A stretch of DNA of 9,042 nt, taken from CAYRJA01 sp964424455 (GTDB lineage: Bacteria > Bacteroidota > Bacteroidia > Chitinophagales > UBA10324). The translations under genes and the position numbers were made by a program. Shown here in pieces: positions 1 to 6,741 of the stretch. Within the stretch, counting starts at the first letter, position 1. Every line of letters starts with the position of its first letter. Where the stretch lies: positions 1-9,042 of the forward strand of contig CAYRJA010000115.1 of the NCBI GenBank assembly GCA_964424455.1. Reading direction: 5' to 3'. The notes under the pieces were generated by a model that was not told the origin of the DNA, ran no database searches, and worked only from the letters and a program-made list of their open reading frames with translations.

Positions 1-52
1 CTCTCCCTTTTTTTAATATTTTTCCCCATCATTGTGTTAATTTGCGTAAGTC

Positions 53-196
53 CTATTCTAATACTTCTCTGCCTAATTCCGTCCATACACGATCAAAGTT
101 CTTTTCGTACTCGTAAAAACTGGGCGTGCCTTCCAACTTTTTTAGTTGCTGGTACTTGCCTTTAGCAAGTTTTAAAAAATCAGTTTCGTTTATCAT
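53..196 (-). pseudogene. Truncated ORF resembling an IS-associated N-terminal protein
   Basis: Reading the minus strand from an ATG at 196 gives a 47-codon ORF ending in TAG at 53-55. It begins MINETDFLKLAKGKYQQLKK and ends in a compact motif, SFYEYEKNFDRVWTELGREV followed by LE. From memory, this FYxYEKxFDxxWxxLGRxVLE pattern opens small ORFs that go with insertion-sequence transposases in Bacteroidota, where the protein normally continues into a basic DRRKKK-type stretch. Here it stops at once, and the next bases on that strand, GGACTTACGCAAA, lead into unrelated AT-rich sequence. I read it as a remnant cut by a second event or by a nonsense mutation. The IS family is not identified. It could instead be an intact small gene of unknown function. 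The ORF itself is directly visible; its identity is inference. Confidence 0.45.
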
Positions 197-292
197 GAAG
201 TTTTTTTTGCAAATATCCCCCTTTCTTATGTAAGCGACAATTTGGTATGCACCCGGTTCTAAATCAACCCTGAATTGAATACAGATAAATAT

Positions 293-300
293 TACTTTTG
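293..300 (+). promoter_or_regulatory. Bacteroidota-type -7 box upstream of dut
   Basis: TACTTTTG fits the TAnnTTTG consensus used by the primary sigma factor of Bacteroidota. It ends only 6 bases before the dut ATG at 307, so transcription would start at or next to the start codon and the mRNA would be leaderless or nearly so. A possible upstream TTG lies at 275-277 with a 15-base spacer, shorter than usual, so the -33 element is uncertain. Confidence 0.5.
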
Positions 301-306
301 TGCTCC

Positions 307-741
307 ATGAAAATCAGGATAATCAACCATTCAGAAAATTCATTGCCGGCTTACGAAACCACCGGATCGGCAGGAATGGATTTACGGGCAAACCTTCCCC
401 AATCCATTACTCTTCAACCGCTTGAACGCAAGCTGATTCCTACGGGACTGTTCATTGAATTACCTCAGGGATATGAAGCTCAGGTAAGACCCCGCAGCGG
501 ATTGGCAGCTAAAAAAGGATTGACAGTTTTAAATTCTCCCGGCACAATTGATTCAGATTATCGCGGAGAAATAAAAGTGATTCTGATTAATCTTTCCAAT
601 GAAGCACAAACGATAGAGCCCGGCGAGCGTATTGCGCAAATGATTATCTCCCGCTTTGAACAGATTTCATGGGAGCAGGTTCAGGAATTAGAAACTACTG
701 AACGAGGTGCCGGCGGATTCGGACATACCGGAATAAAATAG
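307..741 (+). CDS. dut: dUTP diphosphatase (dUTPase)
   Basis: Hydrolyses dUTP to dUMP and pyrophosphate, which keeps uracil out of DNA and supplies dUMP for thymidylate synthesis; a cytosolic homotrimer in this family. All five trimeric dUTPase motifs are present in order: AGMDLRA (residues 22-28), RPRSGLA (61-67), GTIDSDYRGEI (79-89, with the water-activating Asp82 and the nucleotide-contacting Tyr85), PGERIAQMI (105-113) and RGAGGFGHTG (133-142, with the uracil-stacking Phe138). The 144-residue length is normal for the family. I chose ATG at 307 because the protein then opens MKIRIINHS as its relatives do; an in-frame TTG at 298 would add three residues and overlaps the promoter box. It is the first gene of the envelope operon, 61 bases before the next. 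Annotation is firm. Confidence 0.97.
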   Translation: MKIRIINHSENSLPAYETTGSAGMDLRANLPQSITLQPLERKLIPTGLFIELPQGYEAQVRPRSGLAAKKGLTVLNSPGTIDSDYRGEIKVILINLSNEAQTIEPGERIAQMIISRFEQISWEQVQELETTERGAGGFGHTGIK

Positions 742-802
742 TACAACATACAGCGTTTGAGTATAGCGCAAGACTTACTACACATTACTTAAGATTACGA
801 AT

Positions 803-1804
803 ATGAATATAATAGTACCAATGGCGGGCATGGGGAAACGGATGCGCCCGCATACACTCAGCACACCTAAGCCGCTGATACCGGTTGCAGGTAAGCCCAT
901 TGTGCAGCGGCTTGTGGAAGATATTGCTGAAATGTGTTCTGATAAAATTGAAGAAATCGCTTTCGTAGTAGGAGATTTTGGAAAAGAAGCAGAAAATCAC
1001 CTGTTACAAGTGGCGGAGAAGCTCGGTGCAAAAGGAAGAATCTATCATCAGGATATTGCATTAGGAACAGCTCACGCCATTCTTTGTGCAGAACGTTCAT
1101 TGAAAGGAAATGTAATTATAGCTTTTGCTGATACTTTGTTCTATGCCGATTTTAAAATAGACAAAACCAAGGATGGAATCATTTGGGTAAACCGTATTGA
1201 AGATCCTTCTGCTTTCGGAGTAGTGGTGATGGATGAAAAAGAAATGATTAAAGAGTTTGTTGAGAAGCCTTCAACGCCGGTTTCTGATCTTGCCATCATC
1301 GGTATTTATTATTTCAGAGATGGAGAAAATCTGAAAAAGGAATTGCAGTATCTGATTGACAATGACCTTAAAATCAAAGGTGAATACCAGATAACTACTG
1401 CCCTTGAAAATATGCTTCATAAAGGCGCTCAGTTTACTGTCGCACAAGTGAAAGAGTGGCTTGATTGCGGTAATAAAGATGCAACCGTTTATACCAACCA
1501 GCGTGTTCTTGAACTGAACAAACAAAACAACATGGTTTCCTCCTCTGCAATAATTGAAAATTCAACCATCACTCCACCCTGTTTCATAGGCGACAAAGCA
1601 GTGATAAAAAATTCTTCAATTGGTCCGCATGTTTCTATCGGTACAGCAACTACGATTGAAAATTCACAAGTGAAAAATTCAATTATCCAAACTAACACTA
1701 CTATACGAAACAGGGTGTTACAAAACTCAATGATTGGTCATTTCGTCTATCTCAACGGAAAAGGTGAAGAGGTCAGCATAGGCGACTACAGCACGGAACG
1801 ATGA
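803..1804 (+). CDS. Sugar-phosphate nucleotidyltransferase with C-terminal hexapeptide repeats
   Basis: Expected to join a sugar 1-phosphate to an NTP, releasing pyrophosphate and making an NDP-sugar for surface polysaccharide or peptidoglycan precursors in the cytosol. The N-terminal part (about 1-236) has the GT-A nucleotidyltransferase fold of RmlA/GlmU relatives: GMGKR at 9-13 and PKPLIP at 22-27 (nucleotide and phosphate binding), LGTAHA at 87-92, a probable metal-binding Asp110 in FADTLF, EKP at 154-156, GEYQIT at 193-198 and WLDCG at 219-223. Residues from about 247 to 328 carry imperfect hexapeptide (left-handed beta-helix) repeats such as IENSTI, IKNSSIG and VSIG. There is no sign of the acetyltransferase active site of full GlmU, and at 333 residues it is much shorter than GlmU. 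The sugar substrate cannot be told from sequence. The stop codon overlaps the next start (ATGA). Confidence 0.88.
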   Translation: MNIIVPMAGMGKRMRPHTLSTPKPLIPVAGKPIVQRLVEDIAEMCSDKIEEIAFVVGDFGKEAENHLLQVAEKLGAKGRIYHQDIALGTAHAILCAERSLKGNVIIAFADTLFYADFKIDKTKDGIIWVNRIEDPSAFGVVVMDEKEMIKEFVEKPSTPVSDLAIIGIYYFRDGENLKKELQYLIDNDLKIKGEYQITTALENMLHKGAQFTVAQVKEWLDCGNKDATVYTNQRVLELNKQNNMVSSSAIIENSTITPPCFIGDKAVIKNSSIGPHVSIGTATTIENSQVKNSIIQTNTTIRNRVLQNSMIGHFVYLNGKGEEVSIGDYSTER

Positions 1805-3564
1805 AATTTTTATCAGCATTCTCTTCTGTCTTTTGCAGCATCCTAATTGCTGTAACACTTTTCTGTTCCTGTAAAACTCAGGAGAAGTATTCTTTCGGAA
1901 AAAACGAAAAACTGAACACAACCGGAATTTCTGCAAAGACAGATAAAGAAATTGAGTCTGAAGAAAAATATATTGAAGCCACAAAAATGGAAATCCTTAG
2001 CAATCATCAGCAGGCATTAAACCTGTATAAAGAATGTTTGAAAGGAAATTCCGACAATGATGCGGTGTATTATGAGATGGCAAAAATTTACTATGAGCAA
2101 GGAGATTATAATAATTGCCTTACTAATATTAAAAATGCAGTGAAGCTGAACCCTTCCAACAAATGGTATCAGGAGTTGTATGCAGAAGCGCTTAGCAAAA
2201 CAGGAAATCAGAAAGAAGCAGCAGCCGTTTATGGGAAGTTAGTGAAGCAACACCCTGACAATATTGATTATTATTTCGACTGGGCATTCTTCCTCGGCGC
2301 CAGCAATCAACCGCAGGAAGCAATCAACGCGTACAATATGATAGAATCAAAAGTCGGAGTGGGTGAACAGATTAGCATGGAGAAAGAACGGCTTTACCTG
2401 AGCATCGGTAAGCCGGACAAAGCTGCTGCAGAAATAGAAAAATTAGCTGCAGCATTTCCCGATGAACCAAAATATCTCGCGCTACTTGCAGATTTATATT
2501 CTACTACCGGCAATAAAGACAAAGCAATGCTGACATTGCAAAAGCTTGCCGCTGTTGACCCGGATAATCCGAATACGCAGTTAGCGCTGGCGGATTATTA
2601 CAGAAGAAATAATCAGGAAGACAAAGCTTTTGAAGCGTTAAAAAAAGTATTTATCAGTCCTGAAATGAATATAGATGTAAAGGTGCAGATACTCGTCGGA
2701 TACATTCCGTTTCTTGCTTCAAGCGAGAAAAGAAAATCTGAAGCTCTTCAATTGAGTGAAATATTAACCACTACTCACCCTGCCGATCCTAAATCATTTG
2801 CAGTGTATGGCGATATTCTCAGTCAGGTTGATAAATACAACGAAGCGCTGAAACAGTATCAATCTTCCATCCGGCTGGATAACGGAAAATTTTTAGTATG
2901 GCAACAAGTGCTGATGATTGAAGCTCATCTCTCTCTCTATGATAGTTTGATTAATGATGCAAACCTGTGTGCAGAATTATTCCCGAATCAGGGGCTGCCT
3001 TATTATATGTCGGGAGTTGCCAACTTGCAGAAGAAAAATTATGAAGCAGCGGCGAAAGGTTTCAATCATGCTGTTACAATCGGCAGCGATGACAATAAAT
3101 TCATGTCACAGCTTTATGCAAGTTTGGGAGACGTCTATAATAAAATGAAAAATTATTCCGTTTCCGACAGTTGCTACGAACTATCGCTCACCGCCGACCC
3201 TAAGAATACATACACGATGAATAACTACGCCTATTACCTTTCTCTTCGCGGAGAAAAGTTAAATCGTGCAGAATCTCTCGCACAAAAGGCGGTAGAACTC
3301 GACCCTAATAACATCAATAACATGGATACTTACGGATGGGTATTGTATAAAGAGAAAAAATTTACCGAAGCAAAAACATGGATTGAGAAAGCGCTGAAGA
3401 GTGGAGCAGAAAAAAACGGAACAGTACTTGAACATTATGGCGATGTTCTTTATCAATTAGGCGATGTAACAGGCGCAGTGGAATATTGGCAAAAGGCAAA
3501 AGATAACAATGTAGAGTCTGAAACCATTGACAAGAAAATTGCAGACAAAAAATTATATGAGTGA
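1801..3564 (+). CDS. TPR-repeat lipoprotein
   Basis: A 587-residue, mostly helical repeat protein probably anchored in the envelope. The N-terminus is a lipoprotein signal peptide: a hydrophobic stretch at 7-23 ends in FCS before Cys24, which would be lipidated; Phe at -3 makes this lipobox atypical. From about residue 55 to 575 there are roughly a dozen tetratricopeptide repeats, recognisable by periodic A-x-x-Y, G-x-x-x-x-A and D/N-P-x-N signatures, for example VELDPNN and YGDVLYQLGDVTGAVEYWQK near the end. TPR arrays bind protein partners and have no catalytic role. ATG at 1801 overlaps the preceding stop by four bases and the gene overlaps the next by eight, so it belongs to the same operon as the DUF4292 and EnvC-like genes. 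A scaffold role in envelope or lipoprotein handling is inferred from context only. Confidence 0.9.
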   Translation: MKFLSAFSSVFCSILIAVTLFCSCKTQEKYSFGKNEKLNTTGISAKTDKEIESEEKYIEATKMEILSNHQQALNLYKECLKGNSDNDAVYYEMAKIYYEQGDYNNCLTNIKNAVKLNPSNKWYQELYAEALSKTGNQKEAAAVYGKLVKQHPDNIDYYFDWAFFLGASNQPQEAINAYNMIESKVGVGEQISMEKERLYLSIGKPDKAAAEIEKLAAAFPDEPKYLALLADLYSTTGNKDKAMLTLQKLAAVDPDNPNTQLALADYYRRNNQEDKAFEALKKVFISPEMNIDVKVQILVGYIPFLASSEKRKSEALQLSEILTTTHPADPKSFAVYGDILSQVDKYNEALKQYQSSIRLDNGKFLVWQQVLMIEAHLSLYDSLINDANLCAELFPNQGLPYYMSGVANLQKKNYEAAAKGFNHAVTIGSDDNKFMSQLYASLGDVYNKMKNYSVSDSCYELSLTADPKNTYTMNNYAYYLSLRGEKLNRAESLAQKAVELDPNNINNMDTYGWVLYKEKKFTEAKTWIEKALKSGAEKNGTVLEHYGDVLYQLGDVTGAVEYWQKAKDNNVESETIDKKIADKKLYE

Positions 3565-4354
3565 TTTCAGACGGCTGTGCGCCCAGTACCGCATATCAAT
3601 ATCAAAGGCAAGTTATGCTCTGCTGTTTATGTTGCTGCTTTTCTCCTGTAAAACTTACAGGCATACTACCGGAAAAATCACACAGATTAATTCAGCCGAC
3701 ACCACCGATGCGGCGGCGGTCAATTCAAAATTATTAGACAACATCTTTAACTTCGAGTGGTTTACCGGCAAAGCCAAAGTAAAACTGATTGACAGCACAA
3801 AAGAAGTTGATGTTATTGCTAACATCCGCATTCGTCGTGACAGTATCATCTGGATATCGCTTTCATCTCTCGGATTTGAAGGGATGCGAATAGTAATGAA
3901 CAAAGATTCTATTCATATACTTGACCGCCTTAACAAAAAATATTATGTACACAGTTATTCATTCTTCGATACGATTACCTCTTTCACCTTGAATTATGAA
4001 ACAATACAAAATATTATTACCGGTGTGCCTCTGTACTTTGATGAAAAAAAATTAAAAGCCAGGAAGGAAGACAGCGCTTATGTATTACTCTCTAACGGAA
4101 AGAAAAAGAGCAGCACTATTTATCTGAATCCTGATTACACTGTACTGAATATGGATTTGGTGGACAGTTCGCTCGGGAAAAGTTTAAAACTAAAATACAG
4201 AAACTATAACAGAGATAACCAAAAACCCTTTGCTTTGGACAGAGAATTGGAGTTGAATGATGCGAACAACACTCACTTGCTGATTAATTTTTCAAAAGTG
4301 ATCATCAACCAGCCACAGAAATTCCCGTTCAATATCAAAGAGAAGTATGAGTAA
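3557..4354 (+). CDS. DUF4292 family lipoprotein
   Basis: A 265-residue lipoprotein of the DUF4292 family, typical of Bacteroidota. A signal peptide (hydrophobic core about 18-30) ends in a good lipobox, LFS before Cys31, so the mature protein is probably membrane anchored. Family-like segments are DSIIWIS (95-101) and DRLNKKYY (123-130), within alternating short beta strands. The fold is thought to resemble the LolA/LolB/LppX lipid-binding barrel, which would suit carrying lipids or lipoproteins, but this is family knowledge recalled and not shown here. I chose ATG at 3557, which overlaps the upstream stop in ATGAGTGA; an in-frame TTG at 3527 would add ten polar residues before the signal peptide. 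The position between a TPR lipoprotein and an EnvC-like protein supports an envelope role. The molecular function is unknown. Confidence 0.85.
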   Translation: MSDFRRLCAQYRISISKASYALLFMLLLFSCKTYRHTTGKITQINSADTTDAAAVNSKLLDNIFNFEWFTGKAKVKLIDSTKEVDVIANIRIRRDSIIWISLSSLGFEGMRIVMNKDSIHILDRLNKKYYVHSYSFFDTITSFTLNYETIQNIITGVPLYFDEKKLKARKEDSAYVLLSNGKKKSSTIYLNPDYTVLNMDLVDSSLGKSLKLKYRNYNRDNQKPFALDRELELNDANNTHLLINFSKVIINQPQKFPFNIKEKYE

Positions 4355-5645
4355 ATTGAAGTATGACATACCACACACCGCGCCTTGTTTCCAATCATCG
4401 CAAAATGTCAAAGGGTTATCAAAGCGGTTTTCATTATTGATTTTCTGCTTTCTCATTTCTGCCTCCTCATTCCTCCAAGCTCAAACTAAACAGGATTTAG
4501 AAAAGAAGAAAAAGCAACTCCTTACTGAGATTAATGAGATGCAGAAAGAATTAAATACGACCAGCAAGTCAAAAAAGACATCGCTTACTCAAATAAAAAT
4601 CATTCAATCAAAAATTTCGCTGCGGCAGAAATTAATTGACAATTACAACGGTCAGATTGGTCAACTCAACAATGAGATTACCAAGACAAACACCTCTATT
4701 CAATCTCTTGACAACGATCTTGATGAGCTGAAAGCGAACTATGCAAAAATGGTAGTGTATGCTTACAAGCACCGCAGCGCATACGACCAATTACTCTTTA
4801 TTTTTTCTGCCGAAAGTTTTAATGATGCCTTTCGCCGGTTTCTTTATTTGCGCCGGTACAGCGCTTACCGGAAATCGCAGGCAAATGTTATCAAAGAGAC
4901 AAAAATTACGCTGAACGGAAAAGTAGAAACACTGAATACTCAGAAGAATACAAAAGCAAACCTGCTTACTGAACAACAGCAGCAAAAAGATGACCTGCTG
5001 AAGGAAAAAACAAAAAAGGATAATGCAGTAAAAAAGCTGACCGGGCAGGAGAAAAAAATCAAAGCAAATATTCTTGCTAAAAAGAAAGAGCAGGAAAAAC
5101 TGAACAAGCAGATTCAGGAAATCATTAAAAAAGAAATTGCAGCAAGCAAATTAAAAGATACAAAAACAAAAAGCAGCACTACTAAATCCAGCACTGAAAT
5201 AGCCCGCACCCCGGAAGTAATAGCCATGTCCAATAGTTTTGTTGCCAATCGCGGAAAGTTTCCTTGGCCTGTGGTGAACGGAGTAATCATTGAATCATTC
5301 GGCACACATCCGCATCCTGTACTAAAAAATGTTACTACAAAGAACAACGGAGTGGATATAAAGACTAATGCCAATGCTGCTGTGCGAACTATTTTTGAAG
5401 GCACTGTAGTGAATGTATTGGTAAACCCGGGTTATCATAAAGCGGTGCTTATTCGCCACGGAGATTATTTTACCGTTTACAGCAATCTTGAAACTGTTAC
5501 AGTAAAAGCAAATGACAAAGTATCTGTCAAGCAAACCATTGGAACGGCACATACAGACTCTGATGAAAATGCAACTATCATTCATTTAGAAATCTGGAAA
5601 GGAACCACCCTGCTCAATCCGGCAGACTGGCTGGCAGGAAAATAA
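4347..5645 (+). CDS. EnvC-like murein hydrolase activator (coiled coil plus degenerate LytM/M23 domain)
   Basis: A 432-residue periplasmic protein built like E. coli EnvC. After a long n-region (1-27) comes a hydrophobic signal segment (28-42) with likely cleavage after Ala45. Two Lys/Glu/Gln-rich coiled-coil stretches follow (about 46-130 and 175-272), separated by an EnvC-type linker containing SAESFNDAFRR. The LytM (peptidase M23) domain spans about 304-430. Aligned by eye to active M23 enzymes, the HxGxD histidine is Asn333 (Asp337 kept), the YxHL histidine is Asn380, and HxHFE reads IIHLE (411-415), so only His413 remains. Loss of three of four histidines argues against zinc peptidase activity and for activation of N-acetylmuramoyl-L-alanine amidases during cell separation. 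ATG at 4347, overlapping the DUF4292 stop, is the only in-frame ATG before the signal peptide. It ends the operon. Confidence 0.88.
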   Translation: MSKLKYDIPHTAPCFQSSQNVKGLSKRFSLLIFCFLISASSFLQAQTKQDLEKKKKQLLTEINEMQKELNTTSKSKKTSLTQIKIIQSKISLRQKLIDNYNGQIGQLNNEITKTNTSIQSLDNDLDELKANYAKMVVYAYKHRSAYDQLLFIFSAESFNDAFRRFLYLRRYSAYRKSQANVIKETKITLNGKVETLNTQKNTKANLLTEQQQQKDDLLKEKTKKDNAVKKLTGQEKKIKANILAKKKEQEKLNKQIQEIIKKEIAASKLKDTKTKSSTTKSSTEIARTPEVIAMSNSFVANRGKFPWPVVNGVIIESFGTHPHPVLKNVTTKNNGVDIKTNANAAVRTIFEGTVVNVLVNPGYHKAVLIRHGDYFTVYSNLETVTVKANDKVSVKQTIGTAHTDSDENATIIHLEIWKGTTLLNPADWLAGK

Positions 5646-5707
5646 TTTATTACTGTGTTACAGCTATTTCCTCTCGCAGGATTATTCTGCTTTGCTTTTA
5701 AACCTAC

Positions 5708-5755
5708 CGCCGAGTCCTGCGCACACGCACAGAGCACAGTAGCAGAGGCTCGGCG
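5708..5755. repeat. GC-rich inverted repeat in an AT-rich spacer
   Basis: CGCCGAG (5708-5714) is mirrored by CTCGGCG (5749-5755), giving a 7-bp GC-rich stem around a 34-base interior that is itself GC-rich. The surrounding spacer is strongly AT-rich, so the block stands out in composition. No T-run follows on either strand, so a rho-independent terminator is unlikely. It may be a dispersed repeat or part of a structured RNA; nothing in the window decides. Confidence 0.4.
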
Positions 5756-5939
5756 TGGACGAAAAACAACAAAAAATTTGCTTAACCCGTTGAAAGGAAA
5801 AGCGATAATTTGTCTTGCTAAAATTTGTTGCTGTGCTTGCTAATAGATAAGTAAGCCGGGAAATCTGTAATACTATTTTTTTGGTTGTGCTTCATAGTAA
5901 ATGATGAATGCGATAACAAACCCACAAAGTTTTTGAAAT

Positions 5940-5955
5940 AAAAAAATATTTTTTT
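5940..5955. repeat. Perfect A7-TA-T7 palindrome
   Basis: Seven A, TA, then seven T form a perfect 16-base self-complementary sequence between the EnvC-like and DUF4256 genes. It could form a weak bidirectional hairpin with a built-in U tract, or simply be a bendable A-tract; there is no GC stem, so calling it a terminator would be speculative. Confidence 0.5.
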
Positions 5956-6103
5956 CAGTTATCCTAAACCTCAGTAATTACAGATATAACCTCTTAATTT
6001 ATTTATTGTCGTAGGAGGGTTTCTGAAAATGAAAGCCCCATGGAACTGAATAAATGCAGGTATGGTAATTCATCTGAAAAGACGTGGGTGTCAGATTTTT
6101 TCA

Positions 6104-6118
6104 TTACTGTAACAGTAA
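6104..6118. promoter_or_regulatory. Candidate operator palindrome upstream of the DUF4256 gene
   Basis: TTACTG and CAGTAA are perfect inverted 6-mers separated by TAA, giving TTACTGTAACAGTAA. The site lies just upstream of the -7-like box at 6124-6131, in the spacer where a bound repressor would block RNA polymerase. No regulator gene is adjacent, so the protein that might bind it is unknown. The symmetry is directly visible; the function is inferred. Confidence 0.35.
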
Positions 6119-6123
6119 ATCAA

Positions 6124-6131
6124 TATTTTTG
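6124..6131 (+). promoter_or_regulatory. Bacteroidota-type -7 box upstream of the DUF4256 gene
   Basis: TATTTTTG matches TAnnTTTG and ends 16 bases before the ATG at 6148, implying a short AT-rich leader. No good TTTG element is seen at the usual distance upstream. The leader has no Shine-Dalgarno sequence, which is normal for this phylum. Confidence 0.45.
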
Positions 6132-6147
6132 TTGAACAAATAATAAA

Positions 6148-6705
6148 ATGAAAAAAGAATTGTCCCCCGAACTAAGAGAAAAACTACTCAGTACACTGAA
6201 AAACAGATTTGAGAAAAACAGAAACCGACGTAAGGATATTGAGTGGATTAAAGTTCAGACTAAGTTGGAAAAGAATCCGGAAAAGCTTTGGTCACTCCAT
6301 GAAATGGAGATAACGGGCGGTGAACCGGATGTGGTTCAACTGGATAATAAAACAGGAAAGTATATTTTCATGGATTGTGCTGCTGAAAGTCCTAAAGGGA
6401 GAAGAAGTATTTGCTACGACCACGAAGCATTGGCATCGAGAAAAGAATTTAAGCCAAAGAACAGCGCAGTAAATATGGCTGATGAAATGGGTATTGAAAT
6501 ATTATCAGAGGAAGAGTACCGCCTGTTACAGCAGTCAGGTGTGTTTGATGAAAGGACTTCAAGCTGGATAAAAACACCATCCGCTATCCGAAAGTTAGGA
6601 GGCGCTCTTTTTTGCGACCGGCGGTTCAATACTGTATTTACATATCACAATGGCGCAGAGTCTTATTATGCAGCAAGAGGATTTCGCGGCTCACTTAAAG
6701 TTTAG
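6148..6705 (+). CDS. DUF4256 domain-containing protein
   Basis: A 185-residue soluble protein matching, from memory, the full length of the DUF4256 family, which occurs in several bacterial phyla and has no established function. There is no signal peptide or membrane segment, so it is probably cytosolic. Conserved-looking blocks are NPEKLWSLHEME (residues 48-59), TGGEPDVV (61-68), MDCAAESPKGRRS (about 74-86), then NSAVNMADEMGIEIL (about 105-119) and, near the end, SSWIKTPSAIRKLGGALFCD and YHNGAESYYAARGFRGSL. The density of invariant polar and glycine residues suggests an enzyme or ligand-binding protein, but no known catalytic motif is recognised. ATG at 6148 is the first start after the promoter box and gives the family's expected N-terminus. 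The gene stands alone between a long spacer and a repeat array, so its neighbours give no clue to function. Confidence 0.85.
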   Translation: MKKELSPELREKLLSTLKNRFEKNRNRRKDIEWIKVQTKLEKNPEKLWSLHEMEITGGEPDVVQLDNKTGKYIFMDCAAESPKGRRSICYDHEALASRKEFKPKNSAVNMADEMGIEILSEEEYRLLQQSGVFDERTSSWIKTPSAIRKLGGALFCDRRFNTVFTYHNGAESYYAARGFRGSLKV

Positions 6706-6709
6706 CGCT

Positions 6710-6741
6710 GTCGGAAATGACATTTTCTCTGTCATTCCGAC
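6710..6741 (+). terminator. Hairpin just after the DUF4256 stop, possible transcript end
   Basis: GTCGGAAATGAC (6710-6721) pairs with GTCATTCCGAC (6731-6741) with a single bulged A, around a 9-base loop, starting 5 bases after the stop codon. There is no U tract after the stem, so it is not a classical rho-independent terminator; it may protect the 3' end of the mRNA. The right arm is also the left part of the first repeat unit. Confidence 0.3.

Larger units (their letters stand above)
5646..6147 (+). other. Intergenic region of about 500 bases without a convincing gene
   Basis: No frame has a believable protein; the longest plus-strand ORF (5655-5843) is Cys/Ala/Lys-rich, lacks family features and runs through a GC-rich inverted repeat. 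Visible elements are a GC-rich inverted repeat (5708-5755), a small hairpin at 5835-5856 whose nearest T-run (5876-5882) is 20 bases away, a 9-base inverted pair ATCTGTAAT (5863-5871) and ATTACAGAT (5977-5985) bracketing an A/T palindrome, an AGGAGG at 6013-6018 before a six-codon ORF, and the promoter region of the DUF4256 gene. No clear terminator for the upstream operon is seen. Confidence 0.6.

Noticed and set aside
298..306. TTG start for dut adding Met-Cys-Ser
   Set aside because: It overlaps the -7 promoter box, and the ATG at 307 gives the family-like N-terminus.
3527..3556. TTG start for the DUF4292 gene
   Set aside because: It adds ten polar residues before the signal peptide; the ATG at 3557 gives the same kind of coupled overlap as the next junction.
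5655..5843. 62-codon plus-strand ORF after the EnvC-like gene
   Set aside because: No family resemblance, odd Cys/Ala/Lys composition, and it runs through the GC-rich inverted repeat; most likely chance.
5835..5882. Hairpin GCTTGCT/AGTAAGC with a downstream T-run as operon terminator
   Set aside because: The stem is short with a wobble pair, and the T-run begins about 20 bases after it.
6013..6049. AGGAGG followed by a six-codon ORF (MKAPWN)
   Set aside because: Shine-Dalgarno sequences are little used in this phylum, the ORF is tiny and no attenuator structure accompanies it.
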